DNA of 64,000 nucleotides. It comes from Thermotoga sp. KOL6 (GTDB taxonomy: Bacteria; Thermotogota; Thermotogae; Thermotogales; Thermotogaceae). Shown in pieces: positions 46,766-56,355 of the stretch (position 1 is its first letter; each line of letters begins with the position of its first letter). The stretch spans positions 517,082 to 581,081 of the forward strand of contig NZ_LNDE01000002.1 in assembly GCF_002866025.1 (NCBI RefSeq). Direction: 5' to 3'. Below the pieces are notes generated by a model, which saw nothing but the letters and a program-made list of their open reading frames with translations, was not told where the DNA came from and searched no databases. The position numbers and the translations under genes are program-made.

Positions 46766-47113
46766 TCAAAGCTTTCTGATTCCAAGATCACCCCTCGAGT
46801 TCTCTGAACCACCGGAGGATTCTTCCTCTTCTATCTCAGTAATAGGTTTATCAGTGAAAAGATAAGTTCTCAAAGCTTCATCCCACCCCGACATGTTTCT
46901 TCTCAACCATTCGAGAAGCATAGCGGCGTGTTCCATTTCTTCATTTCTGTTGTGCTCGAGAATCTTTTTCACAGTTTCATCTTTCGTCGCCGCAACTCTC
47001 TGATGGTACCAAGCGATCGCCTCTATTTCTTCTTTAAGACTGTTCAGTGCTCTGACAAAGTCTCTATCTTGATTAGAGAGTTCGGAAACAGGTTCATGGT
47101 ATTGATCAGCCAT
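46766..47113 (-). CDS. Encapsulated ferritin-like protein (cargo)
   Basis: 115 residues. Ferroxidase helices have the E-x-x-H type ligands in KEEIEAIAWYHQRV and RNEEMEHAAMLLEWLRRNM; in encapsulated ferritins these form the diiron site between two subunits. The C-terminus is a flexible acidic Gly/Ser linker ending in GDLGIRKL, the cargo-loading peptide that docks inside the encapsulin shell. ATG at 47113 follows GGAGGTGG. Together with encapsulin this is an iron storage and oxidative-stress compartment. Confidence 0.95.
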   Translation of the reverse strand: MADQYHEPVSELSNQDRDFVRALNSLKEEIEAIAWYHQRVAATKDETVKKILEHNRNEEMEHAAMLLEWLRRNMSGWDEALRTYLFTDKPITEIEEEESSGGSENSRGDLGIRKL

Positions 47114-47160
47114 GTTATCCACCTCCGTTAAAATTATTCAAACATGAAACATCTATTTAA

Positions 47161-47169
47161 ATTGTATCA
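47161..47169 (-). promoter_or_regulatory. Promoter of the encapsulin operon
   Basis: Extended -10 element TGATACAAT on the minus strand, about 50 bases before the ferritin-like gene, in an AT-rich gap shared with the TPP riboswitch. Confidence 0.5.
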
Positions 47170-47209
47170 CACAAAAAAACATTAAAATCTATAACGATTT
47201 GAATAAATT

Positions 47210-47311
47210 CCTTCCCCAGGGGGAGCTCCTAGTCCGGGGCTGAGAGGAGGGCGGAAGCCCTCGACCCCTAGAACCTGATCCGGGTAATACCGGCGGAGGG
47301 AATGGGGAAGG
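47210..47311 (+). promoter_or_regulatory. TPP (THI-box) riboswitch
   Basis: Conserved THI elements in order: GGGGCTGAGAGG, ACCC, GAACCTGATCCGGGTAATACC and GGCGGAGGGAA. The closing stem CCTTCCCC (47210-47217) / GGGGAAGG (47304-47311) is perfect. It precedes thi4 and thiC, the expected targets, and acts together with the terminator after it. Confidence 0.95.
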
Positions 47312-47323
47312 AGGGCAAAAAGA

Positions 47324-47353
47324 CCTCCGCCGTTCGAGCGGAGGATTTATTTT
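47324..47353 (+). terminator. Regulated terminator of the TPP riboswitch
   Basis: CCTCCGC (47324-47330) / GCGGAGG (47338-47344) and then ATTTATTTTTA. CCTCCGCC can also pair with GGCGGAGG (47292-47299) inside the conserved aptamer, so ligand binding would free the terminator to form. Confidence 0.85.
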
Positions 47354-47370
47354 TATAAGGAGGTGTTTTC

Positions 47371-48117
47371 ATGCGGGATCTTTTGATTTCCAAATTGATC
47401 GTGGAGAAATACTTTGAGAAACTCAAAAGCTCTTTAGAACTAGATGTTGCCATCGTTGGAGCAGGGCCCAGTGGTCTCACTGCCGCCTACGAACTTGCAA
47501 AAAACGGTTTCAAGGTAGCCGTTTTCGAAGAGAGGAACGTTCCGGGAGGTGGTATTTGGGGTGGAGGGATGATGTTCAACGAGGTAGTCTTGGAGAAGGA
47601 ATTGGAAACGTTTTTAAGAGAGTTGAAAGTACGATATACGTTGAGAGAAGATCACATCGTTGTTGATTCTGTTCATTTTGCTTCTGCTTTGCTTTATAGA
47701 GCGACGAAAGAGGGTGCTTTGGTGTTCAACAACATTTCTGTGGAAGATGTTGCTCTTCGTGAAGGAAGGGTGTGTGGTGTGGTGGTGAATTGGGGCCCTA
47801 CCGTTAGATTAGGATTGCATGTGGATCCTATAACTGTGAAGTCTTCCTTTGTGGTGGATGGCACAGGACATCCTGCGAACGTTGTTACACTTCTCGCCAA
47901 AAGAGGACTAATTCAAATGAAAACAGAATTTCCTATGGATGCGGACAGCGCCGAAGAATTCGTTGTGGAGAAAACTGGTGAAGTGTTCCCGGGTCTTCTC
48001 GTTTCAGGTATGGCAGTGTGTGAGGTTTACGGAGGTCCGAGGATGGGGCCCATATTCGGTGGGATGATTCTATCGGGTCAAAAGATTGCAAAAATTGTTA
48101 ACAAAAGGTTGAGGTGA
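47371..48117 (+). CDS. thi4: Thiazole synthase, Thi4 family (sulfide-dependent type)
   Basis: Builds the thiazole part of thiamine from NAD and glycine. FAD/NAD site [19 protein letters not shown], then [20 protein letters not shown], and the end block [20 protein letters not shown]. In the active-site position where yeast Thi4 has its sacrificial cysteine this protein has His (GLHVDPITV), as in archaeal enzymes that use free sulfide catalytically; so it should turn over many times. 248 residues. AAGGAGGTG before the ATG; first gene after the TPP riboswitch. Confidence 0.92.
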   Translation: MRDLLISKLIVEKYFEKLKSSLELDVAIVGAGPSGLTAAYELAKNGFKVAVFEERNVPGGGIWGGGMMFNEVVLEKELETFLRELKVRYTLREDHIVVDSVHFASALLYRATKEGALVFNNISVEDVALREGRVCGVVVNWGPTVRLGLHVDPITVKSSFVVDGTGHPANVVTLLAKRGLIQMKTEFPMDADSAEEFVVEKTGEVFPGLLVSGMAVCEVYGGPRMGPIFGGMILSGQKIAKIVNKRLR

Positions 48118-48122
48118 TCTTT

Positions 48123-49397
48123 ATGACTCAAATGGAAATGGCCCGAAAGGGTCTCATTTCTGAAGAGATGAGAAAAGTAGCGGCATATGAGGGTGTTGAT
48201 GTGGAGCTGGTGAGGCAGAAATTGGCGGAAGGGCGCGCTGTTCTTCCAAAGAACAAAATTCACAAAGTGGAGCGGCCTATGATCGTAGGAGAAGGTTTCT
48301 CTGTGAAAGTGAACGCCAACATAGGTACTTCTCAAGGTTTTTCCTCGATAGAGGAAGAAAAGGAAAAGGCAAAGGTTGCCATCGAATACGGGGCGGATTC
48401 TTTGATGGTCCTTTCCACGTGGGGAGATCTTAGGGAAATAAGAAGGACTATAGTGAGTCTTTCGCCCGTTCCTGTGGGATCTGTTCCCATATACGATTCC
48501 GCGGTGAAAAGCTATCAAACAAAGAAAAATGTGGTGGATTTTTCAGAGAAGGACTTTTTCGATATGGTAGTTGCTCATGCGGAAGATGGAATTGATTTCA
48601 TGACGATTCATGTGGGAGTAACCAGAAGGGTTTTGGAGAGAATAAAATCATCGAAACGTATTTTAAAGATAGTGAGTAGAGGAGGATCCATAATAGCGGG
48701 GTGGATGATCAAAAACAACAGAGAAAATCCCTTCTATCAATATTTCGATGAGCTTCTGAGCATAGCAAAAGAGTACGATATCACGCTGAGCCTTGGAGAC
48801 GGAATGAGGCCCGGAGCTGTAGTGGATGCCAGCGATACGCAGCAGTTTGAAGAGCTTTTTGTAATGGGAGAATTGGTAGAAAAGGCAAGAGAAGAAGGTG
48901 TACAAGTGATGCTGGAGGGGCCAGGTCACGTACCCTTGAATGAAATCGAAATGAACGTTACTCTCATGAAAAAAATTGGAAAGGGAGCGCCTATTTTTCT
49001 CCTCGGGCCTCTTCCAACCGACAGAGCTATGGGATACGATCATATCGCTTGTGCAATTGGGGGAGCGCTGGCTGGATACTATGGAGCAGATTTTCTTTGT
49101 TACGTAACTCCTGCAGAACACATCTCTCTTCCAGATGTTGAAGATGTGAGAGAAGGTGTGATAGCATCTAAAATAGCAGCGGTTGTAGCGGATGTGGCAC
49201 GAGGGAACAAAAAAGCTTGGGATTTGGAGGAAAAAATGGCGCTAGCCCGAAAAGATTTCGATTGGGAGACCATGTTCGAGTTATCTTTGGGTAAAAATGT
49301 AGCAAAAGAAAAACACGAGAAGAGGCCCTATCCGGACAAAGGTTGTTCAATGTGTGGTCCCTTCTGTGCCATTAAGATTGCGGAGGAATTCGCTTGA
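48123..49397 (+). CDS. thiC: Phosphomethylpyrimidine synthase
   Basis: Radical SAM enzyme converting aminoimidazole ribotide to HMP phosphate, the pyrimidine part of thiamine. Family blocks: [73 protein letters not shown] and the C-terminal cluster motif [11 protein letters not shown] (CX2CX4C). ATG at 48123 follows GAGGTGAT; GTG at 48114 lies in that site. 424 residues, a normal length. Coupled to the next gene through TTGA overlap. Confidence 0.96.
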   Translation: MTQMEMARKGLISEEMRKVAAYEGVDVELVRQKLAEGRAVLPKNKIHKVERPMIVGEGFSVKVNANIGTSQGFSSIEEEKEKAKVAIEYGADSLMVLSTWGDLREIRRTIVSLSPVPVGSVPIYDSAVKSYQTKKNVVDFSEKDFFDMVVAHAEDGIDFMTIHVGVTRRVLERIKSSKRILKIVSRGGSIIAGWMIKNNRENPFYQYFDELLSIAKEYDITLSLGDGMRPGAVVDASDTQQFEELFVMGELVEKAREEGVQVMLEGPGHVPLNEIEMNVTLMKKIGKGAPIFLLGPLPTDRAMGYDHIACAIGGALAGYYGADFLCYVTPAEHISLPDVEDVREGVIASKIAAVVADVARGNKKAWDLEEKMALARKDFDWETMFELSLGKNVAKEKHEKRPYPDKGCSMCGPFCAIKIAEEFA

Positions 49398-50143
49398 GAA
49401 AGGGTATCTCCACGAGTATCATAAAAAGCAATCCAAAACTCTTGAAATTTCTTCCAGACGCTGAACTTTATGAGCTTGGATTTTTCACCATGGAGGACTT
49501 GGAAAAGGTCCTCCGCTTTTTTGCAGGCAAAAAGTTCGGAGTGCACGCACCTTTCGTCTACAGATACGCTAAACGACATCCGAATCCTACCTCTTTGAAC
49601 GAGAAGGACAGAATCGACACCTTTTTGGTGAACAAGAAATGCGCTGATCTCTCGAAGAAGATCGGGTCAGAGTACATGGTCGTACATTTTCCAAACGCTC
49701 TCCAGCAAGAGAACTGGCTTTACATTTACGAAGAAGTGGAGAGAGAATTTTTTGAACTTTCAAAGATGATAGAAATCCGCGTGGAGAATGTATACGGAAA
49801 CGACTATTTCCATAGTGCGAAAGATTACAAGATCTTTTTAGGAAACACGCATTGCACTATGTGTGTCGATATAGGCCACCTTATTCTTGATGCAGAAATG
49901 TATGGTTTTTCGCCTGCAAGGTTTATCGATGTACTTTCAGATTCGATAAGCGAATTTCACATATATTATGCGGACTTTGAAACTTATAGAAAATGTCATC
50001 ATGCTCCCTGGGGGGATTCAAGAATATTCCACGAAATTTTGGAGTTTATAAGAGGTATGGACGCAGATTTTGTCATAGAATCAACCCCGGAATGTCCTGA
50101 CGGTTTGGAGATGCTTCTTGAATACTGGAGGGGATTGGGATGA
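49394..50143 (+). CDS. TIM-barrel protein (xylose isomerase/endonuclease IV-like) in the thiamine operon
   Basis: 249 residues resembling AP endonuclease 2-type TIM barrels. Candidate metal ligands lie where expected: IRVENVYGN (Glu), [11 protein letters not shown] (Asp, His), [21 protein letters not shown] (His, Asp, His) and VIESTPEC (Glu). It is wedged between thiC and thiD with overlaps on both sides, so it is transcribed with the thiamine genes under the TPP riboswitch. No thiamine enzyme of this fold is known to me; it could act on a precursor or damaged intermediate. TTG start seven bases after GGAGG. Confidence 0.72.
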   Translation: MRKGISTSIIKSNPKLLKFLPDAELYELGFFTMEDLEKVLRFFAGKKFGVHAPFVYRYAKRHPNPTSLNEKDRIDTFLVNKKCADLSKKIGSEYMVVHFPNALQQENWLYIYEEVEREFFELSKMIEIRVENVYGNDYFHSAKDYKIFLGNTHCTMCVDIGHLILDAEMYGFSPARFIDVLSDSISEFHIYYADFETYRKCHHAPWGDSRIFHEILEFIRGMDADFVIESTPECPDGLEMLLEYWRGLG

Positions 50144-51339
50144 TTTTGGTCGTGGCTGGTCTTGATCCATCTGCTGGTGCGGGGATTTTCCAAGATATAA
50201 AGGTCATTTCTGCGCTCGGATTGAGAGCTTACGGAGTAGTTTCTGCTTTCACCGTTCAAAATGAAAAGAGAGTGTTCTCCGTGAATTTCAGGGAATGGGA
50301 TGTGATGAGAAGAGAGATTGAAGTTTTACCAACACCCAAAGTAATAAAGATAGGCCTTTCATTGCCTGCAGTAGTTAAAAAATTGAGAGAAATGTTTCCT
50401 TCTTCCAGAATCGTATGGAATGTGATTCTTTCATCTTCTTCCGGCTTCAAATTTCTGGATCCGGAAACGGTTGATAAATTCACGGAGTATGCCGATTATG
50501 TTATATTGAATTCCGAGGAGGCGCGATATTTAGAATTGAAAGAAAATTTCATTGTCACCGGAGGACATGAAACGGGCAGATCGGTTCGTGTGAGGTTTCG
50601 AGGAAAAGATTTTGAAATTCCCAGGGTTTCAGGAGAATTTCACGGAACCGGTTGCGCATTTTCCAGCGCTTTTTCAGGTTTTCTGGCTTTAAATTACTCA
50701 GCGGAAGAAGCAATATTGGCGGCCATGGATTTGGTGAGAAAGATATTACTTCGTTCCCAAGGTGACTCTGTGGAGACAGAAAAACTCCTTAGAGAATGGT
50801 ACAAACACGATGTTTTGAACTCTTTAGACGAGATTCTTCCTGAGTTTCTTGAAATAGGTCCCCTCACGGTTCCCGAGGTGGGTCAAAACATTTCTTATGC
50901 TTTACCATGGGCACAAACTGAGTTCGAAGTTGGAAAATTTCCTGGGAGAATCAGACTCAAGGAAGGAAAGGCAGTTGCTGTGTCTTCTGCCTCTTTTAAA
51001 GATAGATCGCATACTGCAAGGATGGCCATTGCTATAATGCAATTTCATCCTCATATGCGCTGTACTGTGAATGTAAAATACAAGAAGGAATATGTGGAAA
51101 GAGCTGAGAAAAAAGGTTTGAGGGTTTTCCGATACGATCGTTCAAAGGAACCATCAGAAGTTCGGGAAAAAGAGGGAGAGTCTATGAAGTGGATGATAGA
51201 GCAAGCAATATCACAGTTAAAATCACCACCAGATGTAATATACGATGAAGGTTGGTGGGGAAAAGAAGCCATGATAAGAGTTTTTGGAAGGGATCCGAGA
51301 GAGGTTCTTGAGAAGATAAAACTCATGCTGGAGGGGTGA
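50140..51339 (+). CDS. thiDN: HMP(-P) kinase fused to thiamine-phosphate synthase
   Basis: Residues 1-215 are ThiD, a ribokinase-type enzyme making HMP pyrophosphate: [30 protein letters not shown] and the catalytic [13 protein letters not shown]. Residues about 225-399 are ThiN (ThiP_synth): [41 protein letters not shown] and [18 protein letters not shown]. ThiN joins pyrimidine and thiazole phosphates, replacing ThiE. With thi4 and thiC, this operon covers the route to thiamine phosphate; thiL is not in the window. Confidence 0.93.
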   Translation: MILVVAGLDPSAGAGIFQDIKVISALGLRAYGVVSAFTVQNEKRVFSVNFREWDVMRREIEVLPTPKVIKIGLSLPAVVKKLREMFPSSRIVWNVILSSSSGFKFLDPETVDKFTEYADYVILNSEEARYLELKENFIVTGGHETGRSVRVRFRGKDFEIPRVSGEFHGTGCAFSSAFSGFLALNYSAEEAILAAMDLVRKILLRSQGDSVETEKLLREWYKHDVLNSLDEILPEFLEIGPLTVPEVGQNISYALPWAQTEFEVGKFPGRIRLKEGKAVAVSSASFKDRSHTARMAIAIMQFHPHMRCTVNVKYKKEYVERAEKKGLRVFRYDRSKEPSEVREKEGESMKWMIEQAISQLKSPPDVIYDEGWWGKEAMIRVFGRDPREVLEKIKLMLEG

Positions 51340-51343
51340 GAAT

Positions 51344-51757
51344 ATGCCCAAGGCAGAAGGAAGAATTTTTGACTTTAAAGGACACGATGCGATAAGAACA
51401 GATTTTTTGGAAACTATAGACTTTGATGGGAAAGATGAATACATCAAAATCGAGACAGACGAGTTTTCGGCTGTTTGCCCTTTTTCTGGTCTTCCTGATA
51501 TCGGCAAGGTGATCATAGAATACTATCCGGACGGTGGGAAGATTGTCGAGTTGAAGTCTTTGAAATATTATTTCGTCAGTTTTAGAAACGTTGGTATCTA
51601 TCAAGAAGAAGCAACGAAAAGAATATATGAAGACTTGAAAAAAATTCTGAAAACAAACAGACTTAAAGTTACCGTTGTTTATAATATAAGGGGTGGAATA
51701 AAAACTACGACTCAAATGGGTTCTTTGGAGGAAGAAAGAAATGGAGAAAACAAGTGA
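51344..51757 (+). CDS. queF: PreQ0 reductase
   Basis: NADPH-dependent reduction of 7-cyano-7-deazaguanine to preQ1 in queuosine synthesis. The catalytic Cys is in [12 protein letters not shown], and the QueF motif is [16 protein letters not shown]-terminal [12 protein letters not shown] closes the T-fold. 137 residues is the short, single-domain form. GAGGGGTGAG precedes the ATG. It overlaps the transporter gene by 17 bases, a functional pair, and may be cotranscribed with the thiamine genes five bases upstream. Confidence 0.93.
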   Translation: MPKAEGRIFDFKGHDAIRTDFLETIDFDGKDEYIKIETDEFSAVCPFSGLPDIGKVIIEYYPDGGKIVELKSLKYYFVSFRNVGIYQEEATKRIYEDLKKILKTNRLKVTVVYNIRGGIKTTTQMGSLEEERNGENK

Positions 51758-52379
51758 AAAACTCATTTTGTTAACGGGTATCTTCGTATCTACTCTGACG
51801 ATATCGAATGTTATCGCCGGAAAACTTGTGAATATCGGTCCTTTCCTTGTACCGATAGCGGTTTTGTGTTATCCCATCACTTTCGCTGTAACGGACATAA
51901 TCTCCGAGGTTTACGGGAAAAGAACCGCTCAAAAAGTAGTATGGACAGGTTTTTTCGCATCTCTTATTCTCGTGGTATATTCTCAAATCGCTGTAATCTA
52001 TCCACCCGCATCTATTTTCGGAAACAACGAAGCGTTCGCAAAAGTGTTCGGTTCAACCCCTAGAATAGTTTTTGCTAGCATCTTGGCTTACATCATCTCA
52101 CAATCCCATGATGTTTGGGCTTTTCATTTTTGGAAAAGAGTCACCAAGGGTTCACATTTATGGATTAGAAACAACCTTTCCACCATGGTTTCCCAGTTCA
52201 TAGATACTCTCGTGTTCATCACCATCGCTTTTTTGGGAACCGTTCCAATAACGGTTTTGGTTAAAATGATCTTCTCTCAATACGCGGTGAAACTCATAAT
52301 CGCGTTGATAGACACTCCCTTTGTTTATCTCGGCGTGAAATTGGTCAGTGGTGAATGGATCATAAAAGAAGTGAGGTGA
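51741..52379 (+). CDS. yhhQ: Queuosine precursor transporter (YhhQ/VUT family)
   Basis: 212-residue inner-membrane protein with six hydrophobic helices. Family blocks: [51 protein letters not shown] and [19 protein letters not shown]. It imports 7-deazapurine precursors such as preQ0 or preQ1. The overlap with queF supports this. No queCDE genes are in the window, so salvage may be the main route; that is inference. Confidence 0.9.
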   Translation: MEKTSEKLILLTGIFVSTLTISNVIAGKLVNIGPFLVPIAVLCYPITFAVTDIISEVYGKRTAQKVVWTGFFASLILVVYSQIAVIYPPASIFGNNEAFAKVFGSTPRIVFASILAYIISQSHDVWAFHFWKRVTKGSHLWIRNNLSTMVSQFIDTLVFITIAFLGTVPITVLVKMIFSQYAVKLIIALIDTPFVYLGVKLVSGEWIIKEVR

Positions 52380-52385
52380 ATTCTC

Positions 52386-53138
52386 TTGATAGTCGCAAAA
52401 AAATTGACCAGAAAATTTGGTGATGTTCTTGCCGTTGATCACATCGATCTTGATGTAAAACCTGGAGAGATATATGGTTTTCTTGGACCAAACGGTGCGG
52501 GGAAGACCACCACCATAAAGATGCTCACCGGTGTTTTGAAACCAACAGAAGGGGAAATCGAAATTCTTGGGTTGAATATGAAAGCTCACGAGTTGGAGAT
52601 AAAGAAAAACATAGGAGTCGTTCCTGACGAGCCAAAAATTTACCCTCATCTCACAGGTGAAGAGTTTCTCAATTTCATTCTGGAAGTGTACAATTTGGAG
52701 AAGTCTGTTTCCATCAAGCGGATATCAGAGCTTTGCGAAGCGTTTGGTGTTGACTACCTGGGAAAGAAAGTTGCAGAACTGTCCCATGGGATGAAGCAAA
52801 AACTCATGTTGGTCAGTGTGTTCATGAGGAAACCAAAGGTGATCTTTCTCGATGAGCCTACCGTTGGTCTCGATGCAAAGAGTGCCAAAATTCTGAAGCT
52901 TCTCTTGAGAAAATATGCCGATGAAGGTTCCACAATTTTCCTCACAACTCACATACTGGAAATAGCAGAGAAAATGTGTGATCGAATAGGAATCATAAAC
53001 AAGGGAAAGATCATCGCGGAAGGTACGATGGAAGAACTGAGAAGGATTTCCGGACAAAAAGAAGCAACTTTGGAGGATTTGTTCCTTCAGTTAACTGCTG
53101 AGAGTAAGGAAATAGAAGATATTATAAAGGAGTTGTGA
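52386..53138 (+). CDS. ABC transporter ATP-binding protein
   Basis: Walker A FLGPNGAGKTTTIKML, Q-loop GVVPDEPKIYPHL, signature VAELSHGMKQKLML, Walker B PKVIFLDEPTVGLD and H-loop FLTTHILEIAE. Typical of ABC-2 exporters with a downstream two-part permease. TTG start seven bases after GAGGTGA. Substrate unknown. Confidence 0.9.
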   Translation: MIVAKKLTRKFGDVLAVDHIDLDVKPGEIYGFLGPNGAGKTTTIKMLTGVLKPTEGEIEILGLNMKAHELEIKKNIGVVPDEPKIYPHLTGEEFLNFILEVYNLEKSVSIKRISELCEAFGVDYLGKKVAELSHGMKQKLMLVSVFMRKPKVIFLDEPTVGLDAKSAKILKLLLRKYADEGSTIFLTTHILEIAEKMCDRIGIINKGKIIAEGTMEELRRISGQKEATLEDLFLQLTAESKEIEDIIKEL

Positions 53139-53140
53139 GA

Positions 53141-54553
53141 ATGAGGGAACTTCTTGTTTTGCTGAGATACGCGTTCCCAAATGGAAAGAGAGGGTTGTAT
53201 TCTACTTTCGTCTCCATTGTGGCAACAGGTACGCTTTTTTATCCTCTCTTAGGAAAGCCTTTCGAGCTTCTTCTCGAAGAATACGGTGAAGCGGCTTTTA
53301 TCAACTCCTTGGCTTTTTCGACGACCTTGTTTTCCATAATGTTTATTCTTGGAATTTCATTCTACCTTTCACATTCCCTCATCTTGGAGACCGAGCTGGA
53401 GTTTCTACTCACTCTTCCCTTTAAGAGAAGAACGATTATCACATATCAATTGCTGGTATCGTTGTTTTACCAATCTTTTACCCTGATAATCATACTTCTG
53501 AATTTCGTTATGTTTTCTCTTCTCCTGAAAGACTGGATAGCGTTGATATCTGGTATTGTTCATGTGTTTGTTCTTTTCTTGAGCGGATCAGTACTTGCTC
53601 TTTTGTTTGGAAGACTAATGACCAACACGATTGCTCGTCGTCTTTCGTCTTTCGTGCAACTCGTTGCCATTCTTGGATTTTTGACCTTGGCGAACGTGCC
53701 GTCTTTTGCTATAAAACTCGGAAAGATTTTTGTCTCTGCTTGGAATCCTCTTGCTTATCCTTTTCTCTCCCACTATAAACCACATTTTGTGATTTACGAG
53801 TTTTTGCTGATCGTACTTGTCTTCACAGTTTTTGAAAGTTTAGCGAAGAAATTTGCGTTTGAACCAGTTGTCTCTAGAAGAAAATCTCCTGTCAAAGAGA
53901 ACAACTCTTTCTCTATTGGAAAAGGCTTCTTCAAAAAAGACTTGATTACGCTTCTCCGCGAGGAGAGGACAGTGTATCTCTTGCTTTATCCAGTTGGATT
54001 TGGGATGTTGATGACAATAATTGGCAACACCGATTTTGGGCTCATTTTTGCCGCTGGAATTTCTGCCCTCTACAACTCCACGATGAGTGGCATGCTTTTG
54101 AGAAGAGAATTGGAAGTATGGCCCTTTCCAAAAACACTTCCACTGCGCCTTAGAGAAATCATGACCTCCAAAGTTGTGGTTCCTTCTCTGCTCAATTTTG
54201 CGATCATATCAGCTTACGTATTGTTTGTCACCATTTACAAAGCTCAACCTCTGTATTTGTGTTTCATACCTGTGTTTCTCAGTCTTTACCTTTTTGTGTC
54301 GTCTTTTGGGCTTCTTCTGTCCAAAAAAGAACACAAAGGACAACTCACGAATCCTGCAAAAGTTTTCTCAACTCCGAAGATCCTTTTGATCCAACTGATG
54401 GTATTCGGTGTGATCGCGTTGCTGAGCTACACTTTGGAATCGGCGCGCAACGTCTTTCTGTTGACAGTGTTCTCCCTGATAATAGGAAGTACAGTTGGAT
54501 TTGTCTCAATCTTCAATCGTTTTATCAAATGGTTCGAGAAATCGGATATCTGA
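53141..54553 (+). CDS. ABC transporter permease
   Basis: 470-residue membrane protein with about 12 hydrophobic helices, including FYLSHSLILETELEFLLTLP followed by the basic coupling helix FKRRTIITYQ. It resembles large ABC-2 permeases that may result from duplication of a six-helix unit. Partner of the ATPase immediately upstream. ATG at 53141 is eight bases after AAGGAG; the GTG at 53135 is too close. Its last 48 bases overlap the convergent PfkB kinase gene, the longest such overlap in the window. Confidence 0.82.
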   Translation: MRELLVLLRYAFPNGKRGLYSTFVSIVATGTLFYPLLGKPFELLLEEYGEAAFINSLAFSTTLFSIMFILGISFYLSHSLILETELEFLLTLPFKRRTIITYQLLVSLFYQSFTLIIILLNFVMFSLLLKDWIALISGIVHVFVLFLSGSVLALLFGRLMTNTIARRLSSFVQLVAILGFLTLANVPSFAIKLGKIFVSAWNPLAYPFLSHYKPHFVIYEFLLIVLVFTVFESLAKKFAFEPVVSRRKSPVKENNSFSIGKGFFKKDLITLLREERTVYLLLYPVGFGMLMTIIGNTDFGLIFAAGISALYNSTMSGMLLRRELEVWPFPKTLPLRLREIMTSKVVVPSLLNFAIISAYVLFVTIYKAQPLYLCFIPVFLSLYLFVSSFGLLLSKKEHKGQLTNPAKVFSTPKILLIQLMVFGVIALLSYTLESARNVFLLTVFSLIIGSTVGFVSIFNRFIKWFEKSDI

Positions 54554-55285
54554 TATCTTCTCAAAAGGAGTTTTTGGCTCTTTTCCATAGAAATCCTGGA
54601 CGTATTCTACAGTTTCTTTGAGAGCTTCTCCTTGGGATTTTCCCTTTAAGAGAAGGTGAATTAAGACAACGTCGAAGACATCACCGAGTCCGAGCGAATA
54701 TGGAAAAGGCCTACCGTTTCCAGGAATCTCTACTCTTCCCCACCTTGCACCTTTTGGTCCCATTTTTACAATATCACACCTCGTTTTTGAACACTCTTCT
54801 TCATTTCCTATCACAAGGGCTTTCAAGTTTTCGGTATCTACCTTCGCATTGGGCCCTATGTCGAGTACTACGTTGCTCCCTTCCTCACATACCGTTTTTA
54901 TAGTTTCTTCTGGGACCTCACCTGTTATGAAGATGAGATCGTAGTCATCCAGAGGTGAAGGAACGTCAACTTCTTTTTCGTTCACACCGCGATCGACAGC
55001 AAGGGGCCTGTCGTTGAACGCAATGAAGAGCCCTGTTTTTTCTCCTCGAACTATTTCTATGCCGGATATGTCGAAACCTTCATCGTTCAACACTTTGATA
55101 ATATGTTTACCCCTGTAGTCGTTTCCTATGTTCGAGAAAAAGTCTACTTCGTAGCCTAGGAGAAACAATCCGTACGCTACGTTCAAACCGGAACCGCCCG
55201 GCGTCTCCTTGATCAACACTGAATGTGCCTCTTTCCCGAACACGAAAATATCCCAAAAAGATCCGCCGACAACTGCTATCCTCAA
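54506..55285 (-). CDS. PfkB-family carbohydrate kinase
   Basis: Ribokinase-like sugar kinase. N-terminal RIAVVGGSFWDIFVFG, the substrate block ETPGGSGLNVAYGLFLLGYE, SNIGNDYRGKHII and the C-terminal catalytic region YSLGLGDVFDVVLIHLLLKG; the usual GAGD motif reads GLGD, keeping the catalytic Asp. Substrate cannot be assigned. TTG at 55285 follows GGGAGGT and gives 259 residues, short for the family; longer readings lack support. Confidence 0.8.
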   Translation of the reverse strand: MRIAVVGGSFWDIFVFGKEAHSVLIKETPGGSGLNVAYGLFLLGYEVDFFSNIGNDYRGKHIIKVLNDEGFDISGIEIVRGEKTGLFIAFNDRPLAVDRGVNEKEVDVPSPLDDYDLIFITGEVPEETIKTVCEEGSNVVLDIGPNAKVDTENLKALVIGNEEECSKTRCDIVKMGPKGARWGRVEIPGNGRPFPYSLGLGDVFDVVLIHLLLKGKSQGEALKETVEYVQDFYGKEPKTPFEKISDIRFLEPFDKTIED

Positions 55286-55302
55286 TTGAGAAACCTCCCA
55301 TA

Positions 55303-55311
55303 TGATAGAAT
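55303..55311 (+). promoter_or_regulatory. Promoter of the DUF1611/ComB operon
   Basis: Extended -10 element TGATAGAAT in the divergent gap with the PfkB gene, 28 bases before the start. Confidence 0.45.
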
Positions 55312-55338
55312 TTTTTAAAAGGAGCGGAGGGAAAAAGG

Positions 55339-56355
55339 GTGAATCTTTGGAAATTATACCAACGATGGACGCCCGCTGCAATAGTATCTTGGGGACAACT
55401 GGGAACTCCACACGCGAAAACCACTTATGGACTCTTAAGGCACAGCAGACTTTTTAAGCCCGTATGTGTCATAGCAGAGTATGAGGGAAGAATGGTCAGT
55501 GAATTCGTTTCTCCCGTTCGTTTCAATGTGCCAATCGTCTCTTCAATTGAAAAAGCCAAAAGGTTAGGTGCAAGAGTTGTGATAGTCGGCGTGTCGAATC
55601 CTGGTGGGTATTTAGAAGAGAGAATTGCTCAACTTGTGAAAGACGCGTTATCGAAAGGGCTTGACGTTTTATCCGGACTTCACTTTAAAATTTCTCAGCA
55701 ATCAGAATTTTTAGAGCTCGCTCGGAAAAGTGGTTCGAAGATAATAGACATTCGAGTTCCTCCCTCCGAATTGCGAGTTTTTCGAGGAGATATCTACAAA
55801 AAGAAAGTGAAAGTTGTTGGTATTTTTGGAACGGACTGCGTTGTAGGAAAGAGAACCACAGCGGTACAACTCTGGGAAAAGGCCATAGAAAGAGGAATGA
55901 AAGCGGGCTTTATGGCGACGGGTCAGACGGGGATACTGATAGGTGCAGATGCTGGATACGTAATAGATGCCATCCCGGCAGATTTCGTTCCAGGAGTAGT
56001 GGAAAGAACAATTTTAGAATTGGAGAGAAGAGGAATGGAGGTTGTTTTTGTCGAAGGTCAAGGAGCTCTGAGACACCCTGCTTACGGTCAGGTCACTATT
56101 GGTCTCCTATACGGCTCTAATCCGGATATCGTTTTTCTGGTGCATGATCCGAGCCGTGAACATTTCGAATCTTTTCCAAAAGTACCAAAAAAACCCGAGT
56201 TTGAGGAAGAGAGAAAACTGATAGAAACTCTTTCGAACGCAAGAGTGTTGGGTGGAGTATGCTTAAGTGGTTCGTTCAAAACGGATCTTCCTGTTTACAA
56301 CCCGTTTGATCCTGCTGATCTCGATGAAATGCTGAAGAAGGTGGTCCAATGGTAG
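55339..56355 (+). CDS. DUF1611 P-loop protein
   Basis: 338 residues of the DUF1611 family. N-terminal Rossmann-like half (AIVSWGQLGTPHAKTTYGLL), then the P-loop half VVGIFGTDCVVGKRTTAVQL, FMATGQTGILIGADAGYVID, FVEGQGALRHPAYGQVTIGL and VFLVHDPSREHF. Some relatives (DgcN) act in D-glutamate metabolism as N-acyltransferase partners, but the neighbour DgcA is not seen here. GTG start after GGAGCGGAGGG. Overlaps the ComB-like gene by seven bases, so the two probably act together. Confidence 0.82.
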   Translation: MNLWKLYQRWTPAAIVSWGQLGTPHAKTTYGLLRHSRLFKPVCVIAEYEGRMVSEFVSPVRFNVPIVSSIEKAKRLGARVVIVGVSNPGGYLEERIAQLVKDALSKGLDVLSGLHFKISQQSEFLELARKSGSKIIDIRVPPSELRVFRGDIYKKKVKVVGIFGTDCVVGKRTTAVQLWEKAIERGMKAGFMATGQTGILIGADAGYVIDAIPADFVPGVVERTILELERRGMEVVFVEGQGALRHPAYGQVTIGLLYGSNPDIVFLVHDPSREHFESFPKVPKKPEFEEERKLIETLSNARVLGGVCLSGSFKTDLPVYNPFDPADLDEMLKKVVQW

